DNA of 64,000 nucleotides. Source: Blasia pusilla (taxonomy: Eukaryota > Marchantiophyta > Marchantiopsida > Blasiales). The DNA lies in assembly GCA_050084515.1 (NCBI GenBank), contig CM114275.1, forward strand, positions 16,988,001-17,052,000. Direction: 5' to 3'. Position numbers and translations under genes: made by a program. Under the pieces are notes generated by a model that did not search any database, was not told where the DNA came from, and saw only the letters and a list, made by a program, of their open reading frames with translations. Shown here piece after piece: positions 10,295 to 20,944 of this stretch (positions within the stretch are counted from its first letter, which is position 1; every line of letters starts with the position of its first letter).

Positions 10295-11040
10295 TCACCG
10301 TTTAGGATGGCTTTTCCTTGCATAAAAGATCTCAATCTTCTTCTTCTTAGGGTCCTTGACTTCGCGCGAAGACAAAGAGCCAGTCTTTGTCTTAGTGTTC
10401 TCAGCTGACTTTGGCTTTGACCTCATGGTGACTGCGAGGAGTTCTTCTCGGAGGTCTTCAAGCCAGTCCGAAGACTCTTCTACCATCTTTCTGTCGGGCT
10501 CCTCTTCCCGGATAGTAACCTTTTTATACGCCTTGGGAGAAGATAACCCTCCACTTGGACCAGTTGGAAATTTACTTCATTCTTGGCCTCAATTTGTGTT
10601 GCTTAGGTGGCCACATACTTAACCAACAATTGAGGAACCTTTGGTTTTGGGCACTCCACCGCAATATGCCCGCCCTTCTTACAATTTCCGCATAAGGGAT
10701 TCAATCCCACTAGCCTCTTTGGGTTTGGGCAACTTTTTGCCCAATGATTGGCTGCTCCGCAATTGTAGCAGAAGTTCTCTTTTGTCAGTGGAGTGAAGGC
10801 AACAGGTCCTACGATCTGTCGCAAAGGTCTCTTTTCACCATACTCCCGGGAGCACATACCTCGGAATCCAATTTTGTCTGGGTTAGGTGCAGGCATGGTT
10901 TGGATTGCATAGGACCCTTCCCATTGTTCGGCTTCATACCACCCCTCTTCCGATGGGTCCTCCTAAACCCAACAAAGATCCCTTTGAAGGTGACATTCTG
11001 GCGATATGCCCTTGGATTCCATAGGCATTGCACCACACGT
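10295..11040 (-). pseudogene. Gag nucleocapsid region with CCHC zinc knuckles
   Basis: Two intact knuckles lie in the 10896-10603 frame: CYNCGAANHWAKSC and CGNCKKGGHIAVEC, both C-x2-C-x4-H-x4-C. A third, degenerate knuckle (CNAYGIQGHIARMS, two cysteines lost) lies at 11032-10991 in another frame. Downstream is a Lys/Ser-rich tail (10486-10295) that runs straight into the integrase remnant, marking a deletion of protease, RT and RNase H. The knuckles would bind element RNA. Frameshifts separate the blocks. Confidence 0.8.
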
Positions 11041-12613
11041 TCGGCCTTACAAGACCTACTCTCCTTCTAGGTTCCTTTTCGGCCGTCAGGTGCACTTTCA
11101 ACTCAACCATTTGTTTTGTTAACTCTTCAATGGCTGACCTCCCCGCCTTTTTTGCGGAATCTCGTACTGGACTTGTAGACTTCTGGCTGACACGCTTCGT
11201 GGGCTGGGCCCTTTGCCCACACTTTGAGGAGCTTTGGTGTTTCTTAACTTTCTTCTTTCCCTTGGACTTTGAGTATTCTTGAGATCTGAAGACTCCGTTG
11301 CACTATCGATACAAGCTTTGGTGTCCATGGAGGACGCTTCATCTTCAGACAAAGAACTAGTCTGCGAAGAGCCCCGCCGTTGGTGGCGTCGTCTTTGCAT
11401 TTTGCGGGATATCTTGGAGGCTTTATACACCTCCGCGGATGCAAGAACCCCCTCCATCGAGTCTCGTTGGCCCCAGCGACAATACTGGTGTATTGCCTTC
11501 AAAAATCCTAACACAAATCAATCTTCCAATTGGGAGGTAGTGGTGTGTTCTAGTTTATTTACAAGGCTTTGGAATGTGTGAGTATATTCTCTCAGGGTCT
11601 CCTACCTCTTCTTCCTCCTCAAGTACCAAATCTTCGTAAGAAGGCGGGCCTCAAACTCCAAACCTCGGAACTCATGAAGGAAGGCTTCTAGTACCCCTTT
11701 CCAGGTTTTTGTGGCTTTACCTCCCAGCCCATCGTACCACTGACTTGCTCATTTCTTTAAGAGGTGTGGAAATACCCGTAACAGATCTCCCTCCAAGCCT
11801 TCCCCATTAGCCTTAGCCATATGGGTAAATTCCAATACAAAGTTATCCACATCATCCCTTCCACCTCCCACAAAGGTGGGATATTGCAATAACATCTTCC
11901 TAATGTTGGCCATCTGAGAAGTTTGGCCGCTAGGCTCCAGACTGGTTCTTTAGGAAGGGGAGGAATAGGTTCAAGCCTCGTCGTTCTGGTAGTTTCCTCA
12001 ACCCCTGAGTCTCCAAAGGGATTCCAAGTTGTGTCATCCTCCAACTTTGAAGGTACAGGGGAAGTGCGGGGGGACACACTTCCGTCCCTCTTCCTGCTCT
12101 GAGCTTCGTTCGAGGACGAGAACTCAGAGCTTCTCCCGCTGGTTTCCAAGATGGGTGGTATTCTTGCTACTTATTCTGATGCTCAACTCGCTGATTTTGA
12201 GCTGAGGGTCGGGATTCTTCCATGAGTATCCCCTGGGGCTCGTGATCTTGGTGGCTTACCCAAGACTGCTACAAGGTATAACTCCATAGAGGGACAATTG
12301 GCTCTTCTTAATTCCTACAATTTTGTGCACTCAATCGTTTTGCCAGGTTTTCCTCCCATAAACAGAAGTAGTGGGTCATCACCAAGTATAATTGACGTTC
12401 ATGGGTGGAGCATGGTTTAGCGACTGGTTCCTTCACAAGATTAATTAATTTCTCTATCTTTTCTAAGACTAGTGCAGCGAAAGGATTGTTATCTACACTA
12501 CTACACTGCCTCGAGGGAATCGCCAAGAATAGTAGATGGTCTTCTGTTAAAACCAAATGGCTTGGTTTAGGATGCCGCGAGGCTTCCTCTTCCTTGCCCA
12601 TTTTACCCATCAC
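11041..12613 (-). pseudogene. Retrotransposon Gag (capsid) relic
   Basis: Read on the minus strand across frameshifts, this contains a retrotrans_gag-type capsid block: FVLEFTHMAKANGEGLEGDL, LRVFPHLLKK, a stop, SQWYDGLGGKATKTWKGVLE, AFLHEFRGLEFEARLL and LREYTHTFQSLVNKLEH. The WY..L......W..F...F pattern and the Y...F..L that follows are the family signature. Upstream is a Ser/Asp-rich N-terminal stretch (12149 down) and a possible start region at 12613-12308. A basic Ser/Arg-rich linker (11514-11119) joins it to the zinc knuckles. At least four stops and shifts make it non-functional. Confidence 0.75.
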
Positions 12614-13181
12614 CCTCTAATCTTGTGATCCTCTGCAAACGCACGAGCCGCTCGCGAGTACTCCCTCACTTGTCCAAGTATCCTACATCGTCGCAACCTG
12701 ATTGCTACAAGATCATCCATTAGGAAACAAGGTGAAGTGCTACCTCTGGCAGATGCCACAAACTCGCTCTACAGAGACTCCCAATTGCCTCCTCGAAAGC
12801 GCCGCAATCGAGCAAAAACCTCTCTATGGCCAACCTCCCCCCCGGGTATAGCGAAGACACCATCGTGGAAGGAGAAATAGTAGATAACACGAGAGCTCAT
12901 CCATAGGATCAAGTGCGATCCTAGATAGGGGAAGAAGGAAATCCTGGCGGAGCTCATCCCGAATGCAAGGTTACATATGGACAAAGCTCGTGTCCATGGA
13001 CTTATGTCCCCCACCTTCGTGTTTCATTCTCCCCCATTTCTTCCTCCCTCCACCTCCACTCCCTCCTTCTTCATTCCTCCTCTCATCCTTGCCTTGCCTT
13101 CCATCATGAACTAAAAGTGTGGGTCCCACCTCTTAGAACTCATGTCCATGGACATGTCCAAACTTGTCGTCCATGTCCTTC
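12614..13181. other. Untranslated leader-like region
   Basis: No coding block was recognised. It includes a perfect 16-bp palindrome (CATGTCCATGGACATG) at 13141-13156 and related gtccatggac words at 12990-13000 and 13165-13200. It lies between gag and a zinc-finger frame, inside the region bracketed by the two family-B LTRs. Confidence 0.45.
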
Positions 13182-13586
13182 CTAAGGAAGGACTTGTCCA
13201 TTTTTGTGCAACCATGCCCGAATGGCATGGGGGATCCTATGAAACAGCCTCGGGCAGGGAAAACGGGTCTCAAAGAGGCCTATGATGCTGCCAAGGTAGG
13301 ACCTCAACCACTCCCATGCCTCGGGAGGGGGCGATGATGCATGAAGCACCGATGAACATCCATTGTCAACTGGAGGAACCACCCATCCAAATCTATCAAA
13401 TTCACGATGTTTAGCTACTAAGTGGTTGCGAATTCCTGAATGGGTGAAGAATTCGGGACAACAAGGGCATTTTGTATCCTGACTAGACGACCCATGGGCC
13501 CTACATGAGAGGCCGATGCGGGTCGAGGCATGGACACCGTTCACTAAGAAGAGAAAATCATCTCCTCCATCAAACTCGAGAGACAA
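13182..13586 (-). CDS. C2H2 zinc-finger frame of unknown identity
   Basis: An uninterrupted 134-codon frame. A classical finger, CPCC-x8-GIRNHLVAKH (C-x2-C-x12-H-x4-H), sits at residues 39-59, followed by FGWVVPPVDNGCSS, Trp-rich WEWLRSYLGSIIGLF and HAIRAWLHKNG. Single N-terminal fingers of this kind occur in several retroelement polyproteins, including CRE/R2-like LINEs, and in transposases. No RT or transposase catalytic block follows on this strand. It lies within the region between the B-family LTRs, upstream of gag, so it may be element cargo or a separate insertion. The family is not identified. Confidence 0.35.
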   Translation of the reverse strand: MSLEFDGGDDFLFLVNGVHASTRIGLSCRAHGSSSQDTKCPCCPEFFTHSGIRNHLVAKHREFDRFGWVVPPVDNGCSSVLHASSPPPEAWEWLRSYLGSIIGLFETRFPCPRLFHRIPHAIRAWLHKNGQVLP

Positions 13587-14759
13587 CCTCCACCTGAATC
13601 TGCCCCAAAATCCCCATTCGAACTAGCACTAATGGTAATCGACTCTCTTCTCGTCCACGGTAATGCTCCCCCTAATATGAACTCTCATCTACCTTCTTCA
13701 TCTAGGACTTCTGGCCCAAATCCCTCCCAAAACAAACTAGAGATAGTATGGAGGTGCTAATAATGTGGAAAGAGAATAGACAAGACCGAAAAAAATGGAT
13801 GGGAATAGAGGTCTACGTAAGGATGGGATAACAGAGAAGAACATAGATCAAACATGAGCGAGAAATATGCATGGCCACAAAGGAAGGACGTAGAGAAAAA
13901 GAGGTGGTATGAAAGAATAACATGAATTATCTTGAAAACATTCATGACATCACAACGAGGCAAGACAACGAAAAGGACCCTAACACCTATATGAGAAATC
14001 CTAAAAAAATCAAAAATCTAAAAAATGAAATAAAACATAAAATACTTCACTATAAAACTGATATTGAAATCAAAACGCAAAGGAGATTGAGATCTGCACG
14101 ATCCCCTCCCTTCCCCACCCGCTTCCACCATCGTTCCCGTCCGCCTCCACCATGTCCGGATGCGACACTTAGCGTTCCTGAGAACGATGTTCGCGGAAAA
14201 GAAAGCGGAGAGCCAAGGCCGCTCCAACGCACGGAAATACAAGGCCGGCCAACAAAGGCCCAAAACAAGGCGAACCGCAGCAGGGCGCTCACTGCACGCA
14301 ACTACGTAGGCGGGCAGCTCATAGTCGCGTAGCTCATAGCTATGTAGGCGGACAGCTCACAGTCGCAAGATTGAAGGGCATGGGGCCGAAATAGCCGGCG
14401 CTCACGACGCCGCACAGCAACAAGGAACGGCTAGATAGCCGTGGCAGCAACAGGCGAGTCCCCGGGCACGGAAGGGCAATAGCAGTCGGGCAGACTACGG
14501 CTAGACCGGCGGCAGGAAGGGACAAGGGGCGAATGGCCCGCAAGCAGGGCGGATGCGACTCCGCAAGGTCGACTCCTCCCAAATTTCCGATTTCTACTGA
14601 AGTAACCCCTTGAAACATCTGGATTAGGTCTATTTTGGCTTAACTTAATTGCCCCCTCCTTGACAGATTGGCAAATTAGATGCTTCACCACAAATCCCTC
14701 CTAAGATTGAGTGTCAACACCCCCCAAAAATGATTTTCACCTAAACTCTACTTCCAAGT
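13587..14759. other. No gene recognised; GC-rich end with short duplication
   Basis: A purine-rich then GC-rich segment. At 14305-14367 an imperfect duplication carries the words gtaggcgg(g/a)cagctca(t/c)agtcgc. Several frames are open on both strands in the GC-rich part without recognisable similarity, and I treat them as composition artefacts. Confidence 0.4.
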
Positions 14760-15608
14760 TCCACTTCACTTATCCTATCACTAGGATACAAAAGATTTTT
14801 ATTTATGGCAGCCACACAAGAACTATTGTAACTTAATGCTCAAATAATGAAATCAATAAAAATTGACAAGGACTATCACGCAACACTTCAATTTGCACTT
14901 CCACGAAAAATTCGGTAGCGCTTCCGCGTGCCACTCTCCCACACAAAAAATAGCATAACAAAATAGAAAATGGAGTGGCTCTTGCTCCCGTGAGCACTCC
15001 CATGAGCCGCTGAATGGGACACATGGTCCAAAACCTGCATCAATAGCGAGTGACCAACGAGCTCCCCCGTTGAAACTCTCTCACTCCATCATTCTCTCTT
15101 TGTAAAATCGATCAAATCTCACACAATGTCTCACACCAAGCTCTCCATGGTATGCACTCTCTCTCATGTCAAACGAAACCCACTCTCCTAATGAGAGGTT
15201 TGAGTTACACACACAAGGCAGGGAGGAACATAGCTCCGCCGCCTCATGCCAAGAGATTCAACAAAGAGAGAATAAGCTTTCAAGCTCTCTCTCTTGGAGG
15301 TATTCCCCTTCCCTCTCCTAAGCTCTCTCCTCGAAAACCTATACTCATAGGTCACCTCCTTGGCTCTTGACCTGTTTTAGCGGATCAAGGCCCACTTTCC
15401 GAAGTGGAAAGTCAACTATACCACAAATGGTAACTTGCCCAAAATAGTAAGTTTCTCAATATAACTACAAATGAGCCGAAACGAAGGGGAAACCTGCTCT
15501 CGCACGTTACTTGTGGGCTCAAGTCATCCAGGTCATCCTCAACCTCCTGTAGCTGTCCTCCAATGTCTAGGAAGGTGCTCTGCTAGATCTCGCCGATCTA
15601 TCCTTCAT
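14760..15608 (-). mobile_element. LTR, family B, subtype with C-type 3' part
   Basis: Positions 15060-15608 match the other family-B copies in minus orientation. Positions 14760-15060 match the 3' part of the plus-strand copy at 25060-25460 (for example the gcgctaccgaattt/gcgctgccaaattt word) rather than the 8613-8740 type. The terminal TGTCACGAC of sister copies is missing at 15608, so the 5' end is slightly truncated. By position it would be the 5' LTR of the gypsy-type element, but its different 3' half leaves open that it is a separate insertion. Confidence 0.5.
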
Positions 15609-15689
15609 TTTGAGGATCCATTCTAGGTTTTGGCACGACTTTTTTCATCCCCAAAGAACAAAGATGGATTTAAACTTTTTTCACAAAGA

Positions 15690-18600
15690 GGGTATGAGAA
15701 ATCTTACACAACGCCTTCAATAGGGAAATGGTGGATGGAGATGCATGTGAATATCAAAATCTCATTCTCCCTCTAACTTATTTTTTCAAATTTTATGGTA
15801 AAAACATACAAATACAATTCATTATTTATTCCTTTGCATGCATGCAAACATTTATTGATATACAATGCTCAGGTGGAGTCATAGCTCCTATTACTCTCTA
15901 TCAAGATCAAACAACTCTATCAAATGATCGTAAAACTCATGGTTTTTATCTTATTATGATGACCATAGCCAACAACGAATGTTCTATGAGATCCCTTATG
16001 GATGGTAATGTATTTTTAGGAATACTAACACCAATATATGGTGGTGATCCAGGTAAGGAATTTTATGAAGCTTCTTTATTCCTCATGGATTTGTTGTATT
16101 GATACAAAAAGCCTTGAGTAAAATATGTTAGTGATAACATGCTTTGTTATGTTTCTTTGTAGATATTCGAGAATCAGGAAGTGCAAGTTTAACTAGAGTA
16201 AATTATCTCCATGCATCATTGAAACTTATTTTATCATCCTTAAAAGCATCAAGTTTTAGGTATGGTAGCCACTTCGAGACTTTTAATATTGTTTTTGATC
16301 TTTTAATTCATTGTGTAAAAAAAAAACTCCCTTTTTCCTAAATATTTAAAAACTCTTGATATATTGTCTATGCCTTAAAACCACTTTGAAAGTTGTATGC
16401 CACTAAATATTTTTTAATATGAGTTGTGATGATAGATTTTCTTTTTCAATTCAAAATGAGCAATTCAAGGTTACTAATAGTTTTTCACGTGTTTATAGAG
16501 GCATACCTTTAAACGATCATTTTGGTACTTCACGATGGGTATTCCCCAACTTATGTGCCTATATATGTGACCATCTCAAAGGATGCAAGGTTGGTTTTTT
16601 TTTCTGGTTTGGTGAAATTTGAAATGGATATATGAATGGATTTTCTTTATATGATAGAATGTAATTTTTGAATATATGAGATGATAATTTTTTTAATTTA
16701 TGGAGGTGACATGCACATATGATACTAATTGTTGTACATATCCATGTAGCATGTGTCTTTGTCCAAAGGAAAGTTTAAATGAGGTAAGTGACCATTTTAA
16801 ATCTTGGACTGAAACGAATATGAGAAATCACTATAATTGAATCAAAAGCTCAACACACAACATGGCCAAGGGTATTTCAAAAAGATATTCTACCCATATG
16901 GTTGAGTTATTCTTCTAATCCATCTTCCTTCTCATTTCTTGAATGATTCATAGATTCAATTCTCATATTACAAACATGTCACTAAATATTTTTAATTAAT
17001 TAAAAGTTGGCTGATTTTGGTGTGAATGCATAATTCCTTGTGGGGTTTTTATACTGGGAATATCGAGATTGTTGATCCTTATAAGGCCTTACATCCCGGT
17101 GCACTTTGTATGAACGACCTAGGCCATTTTTGTTCTTTGATAGATATTGTGAGGAAATGGCTACACCAAAAGATGGTAGACCATTTGCATGCTTGATCTC
17201 AGGAGCATTGGCATCAGAGACGTTGGACTTTCGTATGACATTCATTTGGAAAAAACAATTGCTATCGTGAGTTTCGTCTCCCAGTTTGTGCAGGAAAGTA
17301 CAAGTATTTTACAAGTGGAGCTTCTTTTGCTGCATGGGAGCATCACTCACTAATTCATATTATTGTATTTTGCTTGATTGGAATTTATCCAGATGTTTTC
17401 ATTCAAACATTCACAATATATTTGGAGTGGTATCATGTTGCTACTCGAACTTTGTGCCACACTGAGGAATCCTTGCAAGATATGGATTTATTGATGGAAC
17501 GGTAAGTGTAATTTATGTCTCGTAATTTCCATCTTTTCTATTAAACTTATCTTCTTAAAATGCATATTCTTATACTCAATGAACTTCGAATATGTATGCT
17601 TTGGGAACTTCATCCATTTTTTATATCTTTGATGAAGTGTGTGGCTTGAATAAAAATATGCTTGGAGGGATGGCAAAATTCAGAGTTCAATCTAGTTAAG
17701 ATACATGCTATGACACATTTATCTAAGAGTATTCGACGATCAAAATTACCATGGGAGTTTAGCTCTAATATGTATGAACAACTTCATATCAGTTTGATGA
17801 AGACAACTTATCGAAAAATTAATCATAGACATTTCAACCATCAGATCATGGTTTATCATCAAAGACTTGTTGCTTTACCAGATGATATGTATGGTCAAGA
17901 TATGTACAAACCTCTTGAGTGCAACACTGCTTCGGACAAGGTGACATTGAATTTAAAAACAATTAGCTAATTTGATGACATTAATTTTTTACTTTATCTT
18001 CATCTTAAGTTCAATTTATAGAAATTTGAATAATTTTTTGTATTTATACTTGAAATTTTCTTGTGTAGGCTGTGGAAATTGGAGTTAATGTGCTATCAAG
18101 TTACAATTTGACTTAAGGATAATTCGTTTTGAGTATCATCATCTCCCACTTTCTATTCCGGCCCAAAGGTTGTTGAATGCTCAACCAAAGTTAGAGTTGA
18201 ACTTGCAATCTGCTCTTATAGCATGCATAGCTCATGATGAGGCATTTGCAAAGGTATAATCTCAAATTAAATGTGTGTATGAAATGTTAGATTACATTCC
18301 TCAAAAAATAGGTAACATCTATCTAATTTTTCCATTCGAAGGACTAAGAAAAAAATGTCTTTTGCTAGGTATTGAAGATCACGATTGCCTTGGAAATTCC
18401 TTCTGGTCCATGAGATAGGTTTGGAGATTGGCCTATGTAAGTCCGAGCTAGTTATGACTTCTTTGGCTCGCCTTACTTTAGTGATGTTGCAATCCAAGCA
18501 AAGGGACAAGGAGAGAATGCATTAACTTAGTATGGTCAATTGAGATTATTTTTTGTGTGTGAAACTAATTCTTCCATGGGCAATAAATTCAAGTGGGAGC
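15690..18600 (+). pseudogene. Plavaka-like (CACTA-related) transposase relic with introns
   Basis: Conserved Plavaka blocks occur in order on the plus strand: GGVIAPITLYQDQTTLSNDR (from about 15873), a frame with NECSMRSLMDGNVFLGIL, FPNLCAYICDHLKGC followed by CLCPKE (16536-16770), KIHAMTHLSKSIRRS with YEQLHISLMKTTYRKINHRH (17700-17835), and VRASYDFFGSPYFSDV with YGQLRLFFVC (18439-18565). GT..AG introns can be read, for example 16054-16163 (CAG|GTAAGG to TTTGTAG) and 16260-16435. Such transposases cut and paste their element via terminal repeats. Stops in several exons and frame problems near 16750 make it a relic. The N-terminal zinc finger is probably the 8094-8612 exon. Confidence 0.75.
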
Positions 18601-18849
18601 TTGCTTTGCTAAAAACCCGTGAAAATGTATCTTACAATAGACTCGCTAGAGTTATATGTTGTAAACTTTTCACTTGGAAACGTGACAATATTGGAAGGAG
18701 GAATGCAACAAGTAACACGAGAAGAAATCTATCACTCCCTCATTCTCACATGGTAGTTGACACAAGTATTACCCTTAGGGCGGTTCACATGACCCCAAAT
18801 TTTCAAGAGAATGATCAATTTTTCTGAAACAGATCCAAATTTTAAATCA

Positions 18850-19600
18850 ATGGATAATAAATATAATGGGAAAAAATTGGAAAAGCATTGTTCTAGTGAA
18901 GGAAATTCCATAATTGGTTGATATCAAATATGATATTTGGTAATGGATCAATATTGGAAAAAGATTGAAAAAATCTATTTTTAGTATTGGAAATTTCATT
19001 ATTGGTTGATTGATGATTTGGTGTTGGGGATATTTCATAATGGATAAGTGTTGGAAAGATACTCTTCTAGTGTTGGACATGCCATTATTAGTCAATCAAT
19101 GATAAAGTGTTGGGATATTTGATAATGGATCAATGTTGAAAATTTCTTGGAAAGACACTATTCGAATGTTGGAAATGCCATCATTGGTTAATCAATGAGA
19201 TAATGTTGGGATATTTGATAATGGATTACTGTTGGAAATTTTTTTGGAAAGACGCAACTTGAGTGTTGGAAATGTTGTTATTGGTCGATCGATGATATAG
19301 TATTGGCATATTTGGTATTGGATCAATTTTGGAAAAATATTTGGAAGATATTGTTCCAACGTTGGAAATATCATTATTAATGGATACATGCTATAGTATT
19401 GGTATATTTGGTAATGGATAAGTGTTGCAAAAAAGTTGGAAAGATATTATTACATTGCTGGAAATTTCATTATTGATAGATCAATGATTATTTAGTGTCA
19501 GAATACTATGTGATGGATCAACTTTGAATTTTTTTAGGAAACACACTCGTTGAGTGTTGGAAAAAAGTTTGAAATATATCGTTGAATAGTTGGAAAAATA
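18850..19600. repeat. Tandem array of about 96-bp units
   Basis: A unit with the words gttggaaatttcattattggt and gggatatttgataatggatcaatgttgg recurs at about 18930, 19027, 19112, 19208, 19304, 19400 and 19495. Spacing is mostly 95-97 bp, and units are diverged by substitutions and small indels. It starts about 250 bp after the last Plavaka-like exon. CACTA-group transposons carry subterminal repeats bound by element proteins, so this may be the 3' subterminal region. That role is inference. Confidence 0.7.
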
Positions 19601-19779
19601 TGATATTTATGCTACAACAACATAATTTCAGTATTGAAACGTGCTCCTATTATTTCAATAGTTATTAGACTACTTTTAAATAAGTAGTGGAATTTATTCT
19701 GGATCAATGCTAGTTCTACAATGGCTCAACATTAAACCCTTCACTGTTTCGAGAAGTGTTAAAAAAGTATCATTACAAA

Positions 19780-20170
19780 TGGAGGAAAATTTTGTGACGT
19801 TGACATGGACATCCAACAATCACCAAATGAATGGTGCAAACTCTCTCCAAGTCCTACGGCCCCCAACAACGGAATATTGGCAGGTAGAGTATGCTCGTAA
19901 TCCTATACTATAGACACCGGCAATAGATTAGGATATCTCTGGACCAACCTCACCACATGACACAATGAGACTCGTCATGCGATCTCATCTCTCTCCACAT
20001 AAATGTATTGATGCACCTGTGTGCCCGCCTGCAACACTACTGCCAATCCTATGCAGATCCCTCCAAAGAGATCTAACACTTTAACACCCTCCTTTGGACA
20101 GTGGCACACAATGAGTCTGATATCCGATGGTATCATCATCTCCACTCCAAGAGCTTGATCGTCACCTAAC
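19780..20170 (-). pseudogene. Cytosine-C5 DNA methyltransferase-like domain in a retroelement
   Basis: On the minus strand a frame reads KVLDLFGGICIGLAVVLQAG, then QVHQYIYVERDEI and VVRLVQRYPNLLP. DLFGGICIGL (20073-20044) matches AdoMet-binding motif I (DLFxGxGG) and YIYVERDE the acidic motif II strand. After a frameshift, VIVGCPCQ (19823-19800) matches motif IV, whose Pro-Cys holds the catalytic cysteine. The two motifs are about 74 codons apart, normal for C5 methyltransferases. Later motifs (VI, VIII-X) were not found because a stop follows within nine codons. Two TGA/TAG stops interrupt the first part. It follows a retroviral-type protease in the same direction, so it looks like an element-encoded enzyme, not a host gene. 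Confidence 0.7.
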
Positions 20171-20439
20171 TCTTTCTACTCTAGGATAGTGGCATGACTC
20201 CACGCGTGCCTCACGAGGTCATCTACACTCCTCTACAACTTACGTCTCGTACCCCACAATGGTGAAGATCGAGTTGTCAACAACATGGGAAGATACACCC
20301 GCCATGGCATATCTCTCAATGGGACTATCCTCTACTGGAATATCTTTCATAAGTGCATTCCCCTCCAACAACTCTCTTGGCCAACTAACACCATATATGA
20401 AGCTGCCAACGTGGTCACTCTATCGTCACATGGTCAACC
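20171..20439 (-). pseudogene. Linker between protease and methyltransferase-like domain
   Basis: The minus strand keeps coding-like sequence, IYGVSWPRELLEGNALMKDI, then SPIERYAMAGVSSHVVDNSI, with a stop after VGYET. It has no recognised domain. Its continuity supports reading the protease and methyltransferase-like blocks as parts of one polyprotein. Confidence 0.45.
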
Positions 20440-20942
20440 ACCTTGTCCTGCAAACTATACGGATAACTGACTCATCCGGAACTCGCCTAATCGCCACCAT
20501 GTCCGATAAGCAACAATCTCCTCCCCAAAATCAAGGATGAATAGTAAGGAATATAATACAATATTCCCCACCAATACATCGTACGACTAAGTTTATGTTG
20601 TGATTGCACGTGTGTACACCATAGTATTATCCGTCTCATGCTCTGGATGGACTCTAACAACTACCTCCTCTCGAGTAATATATTAAATGCATGATATGCC
20701 TCTAATAGAGGTCTCTATCTGGAAGGGACAAGGCTCAATTTTGCCTTTCGGTAACCCCAACGCCAAACATGCGGCCTTCCCCAACATCAGGGGATGCACT
20801 TTCGAATCAAGTGGGACGCGTCACGGGTGGTACACTGTACCTGTTGGACTAACCAAGAAAAACTCTCCAACTCTATTGTCTAAAACCACACCTGATATTA
20901 CCATGCCTCGCTCTATCGTTGGCCTTTCTGACTTATCTACCA
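20440..20942 (-). pseudogene. Retroelement aspartic protease relic
   Basis: From 20942 down the minus strand reads GEFFLVSPTGTVYHP, a stop, then VPLDSKVHPLMLGKAACLAL and, further on, SYDVLVGNIVLYSLLFILDF. The LDS at about 20810-20802 corresponds to the (L/V)DSGA catalytic aspartate motif, here with the glycine changed to lysine (LDSKV). DVLVGxxxLY is the usual second conserved stretch (h-LG-like). Several stops are present. Gag and earlier sequence are cut off by the copia LTR that ends at 20945. The domain order protease then methyltransferase-like is the key observation. Confidence 0.65.
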
Positions 20943-20944
20943 AC

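Noticed and set aside
10295-12613. Possible integrated pararetrovirus because of the CCHC knuckles
   Set aside because: An integrase tail lies on the same strand and LTR-like repeats flank the region, so a gypsy-type retrotransposon fits better; no movement-protein or capsid signature was seen.
14050-14691. Several overlapping GC-rich open frames
   Set aside because: All frames are open at once because stop codons are scarce in GC-rich sequence; no motif is present.
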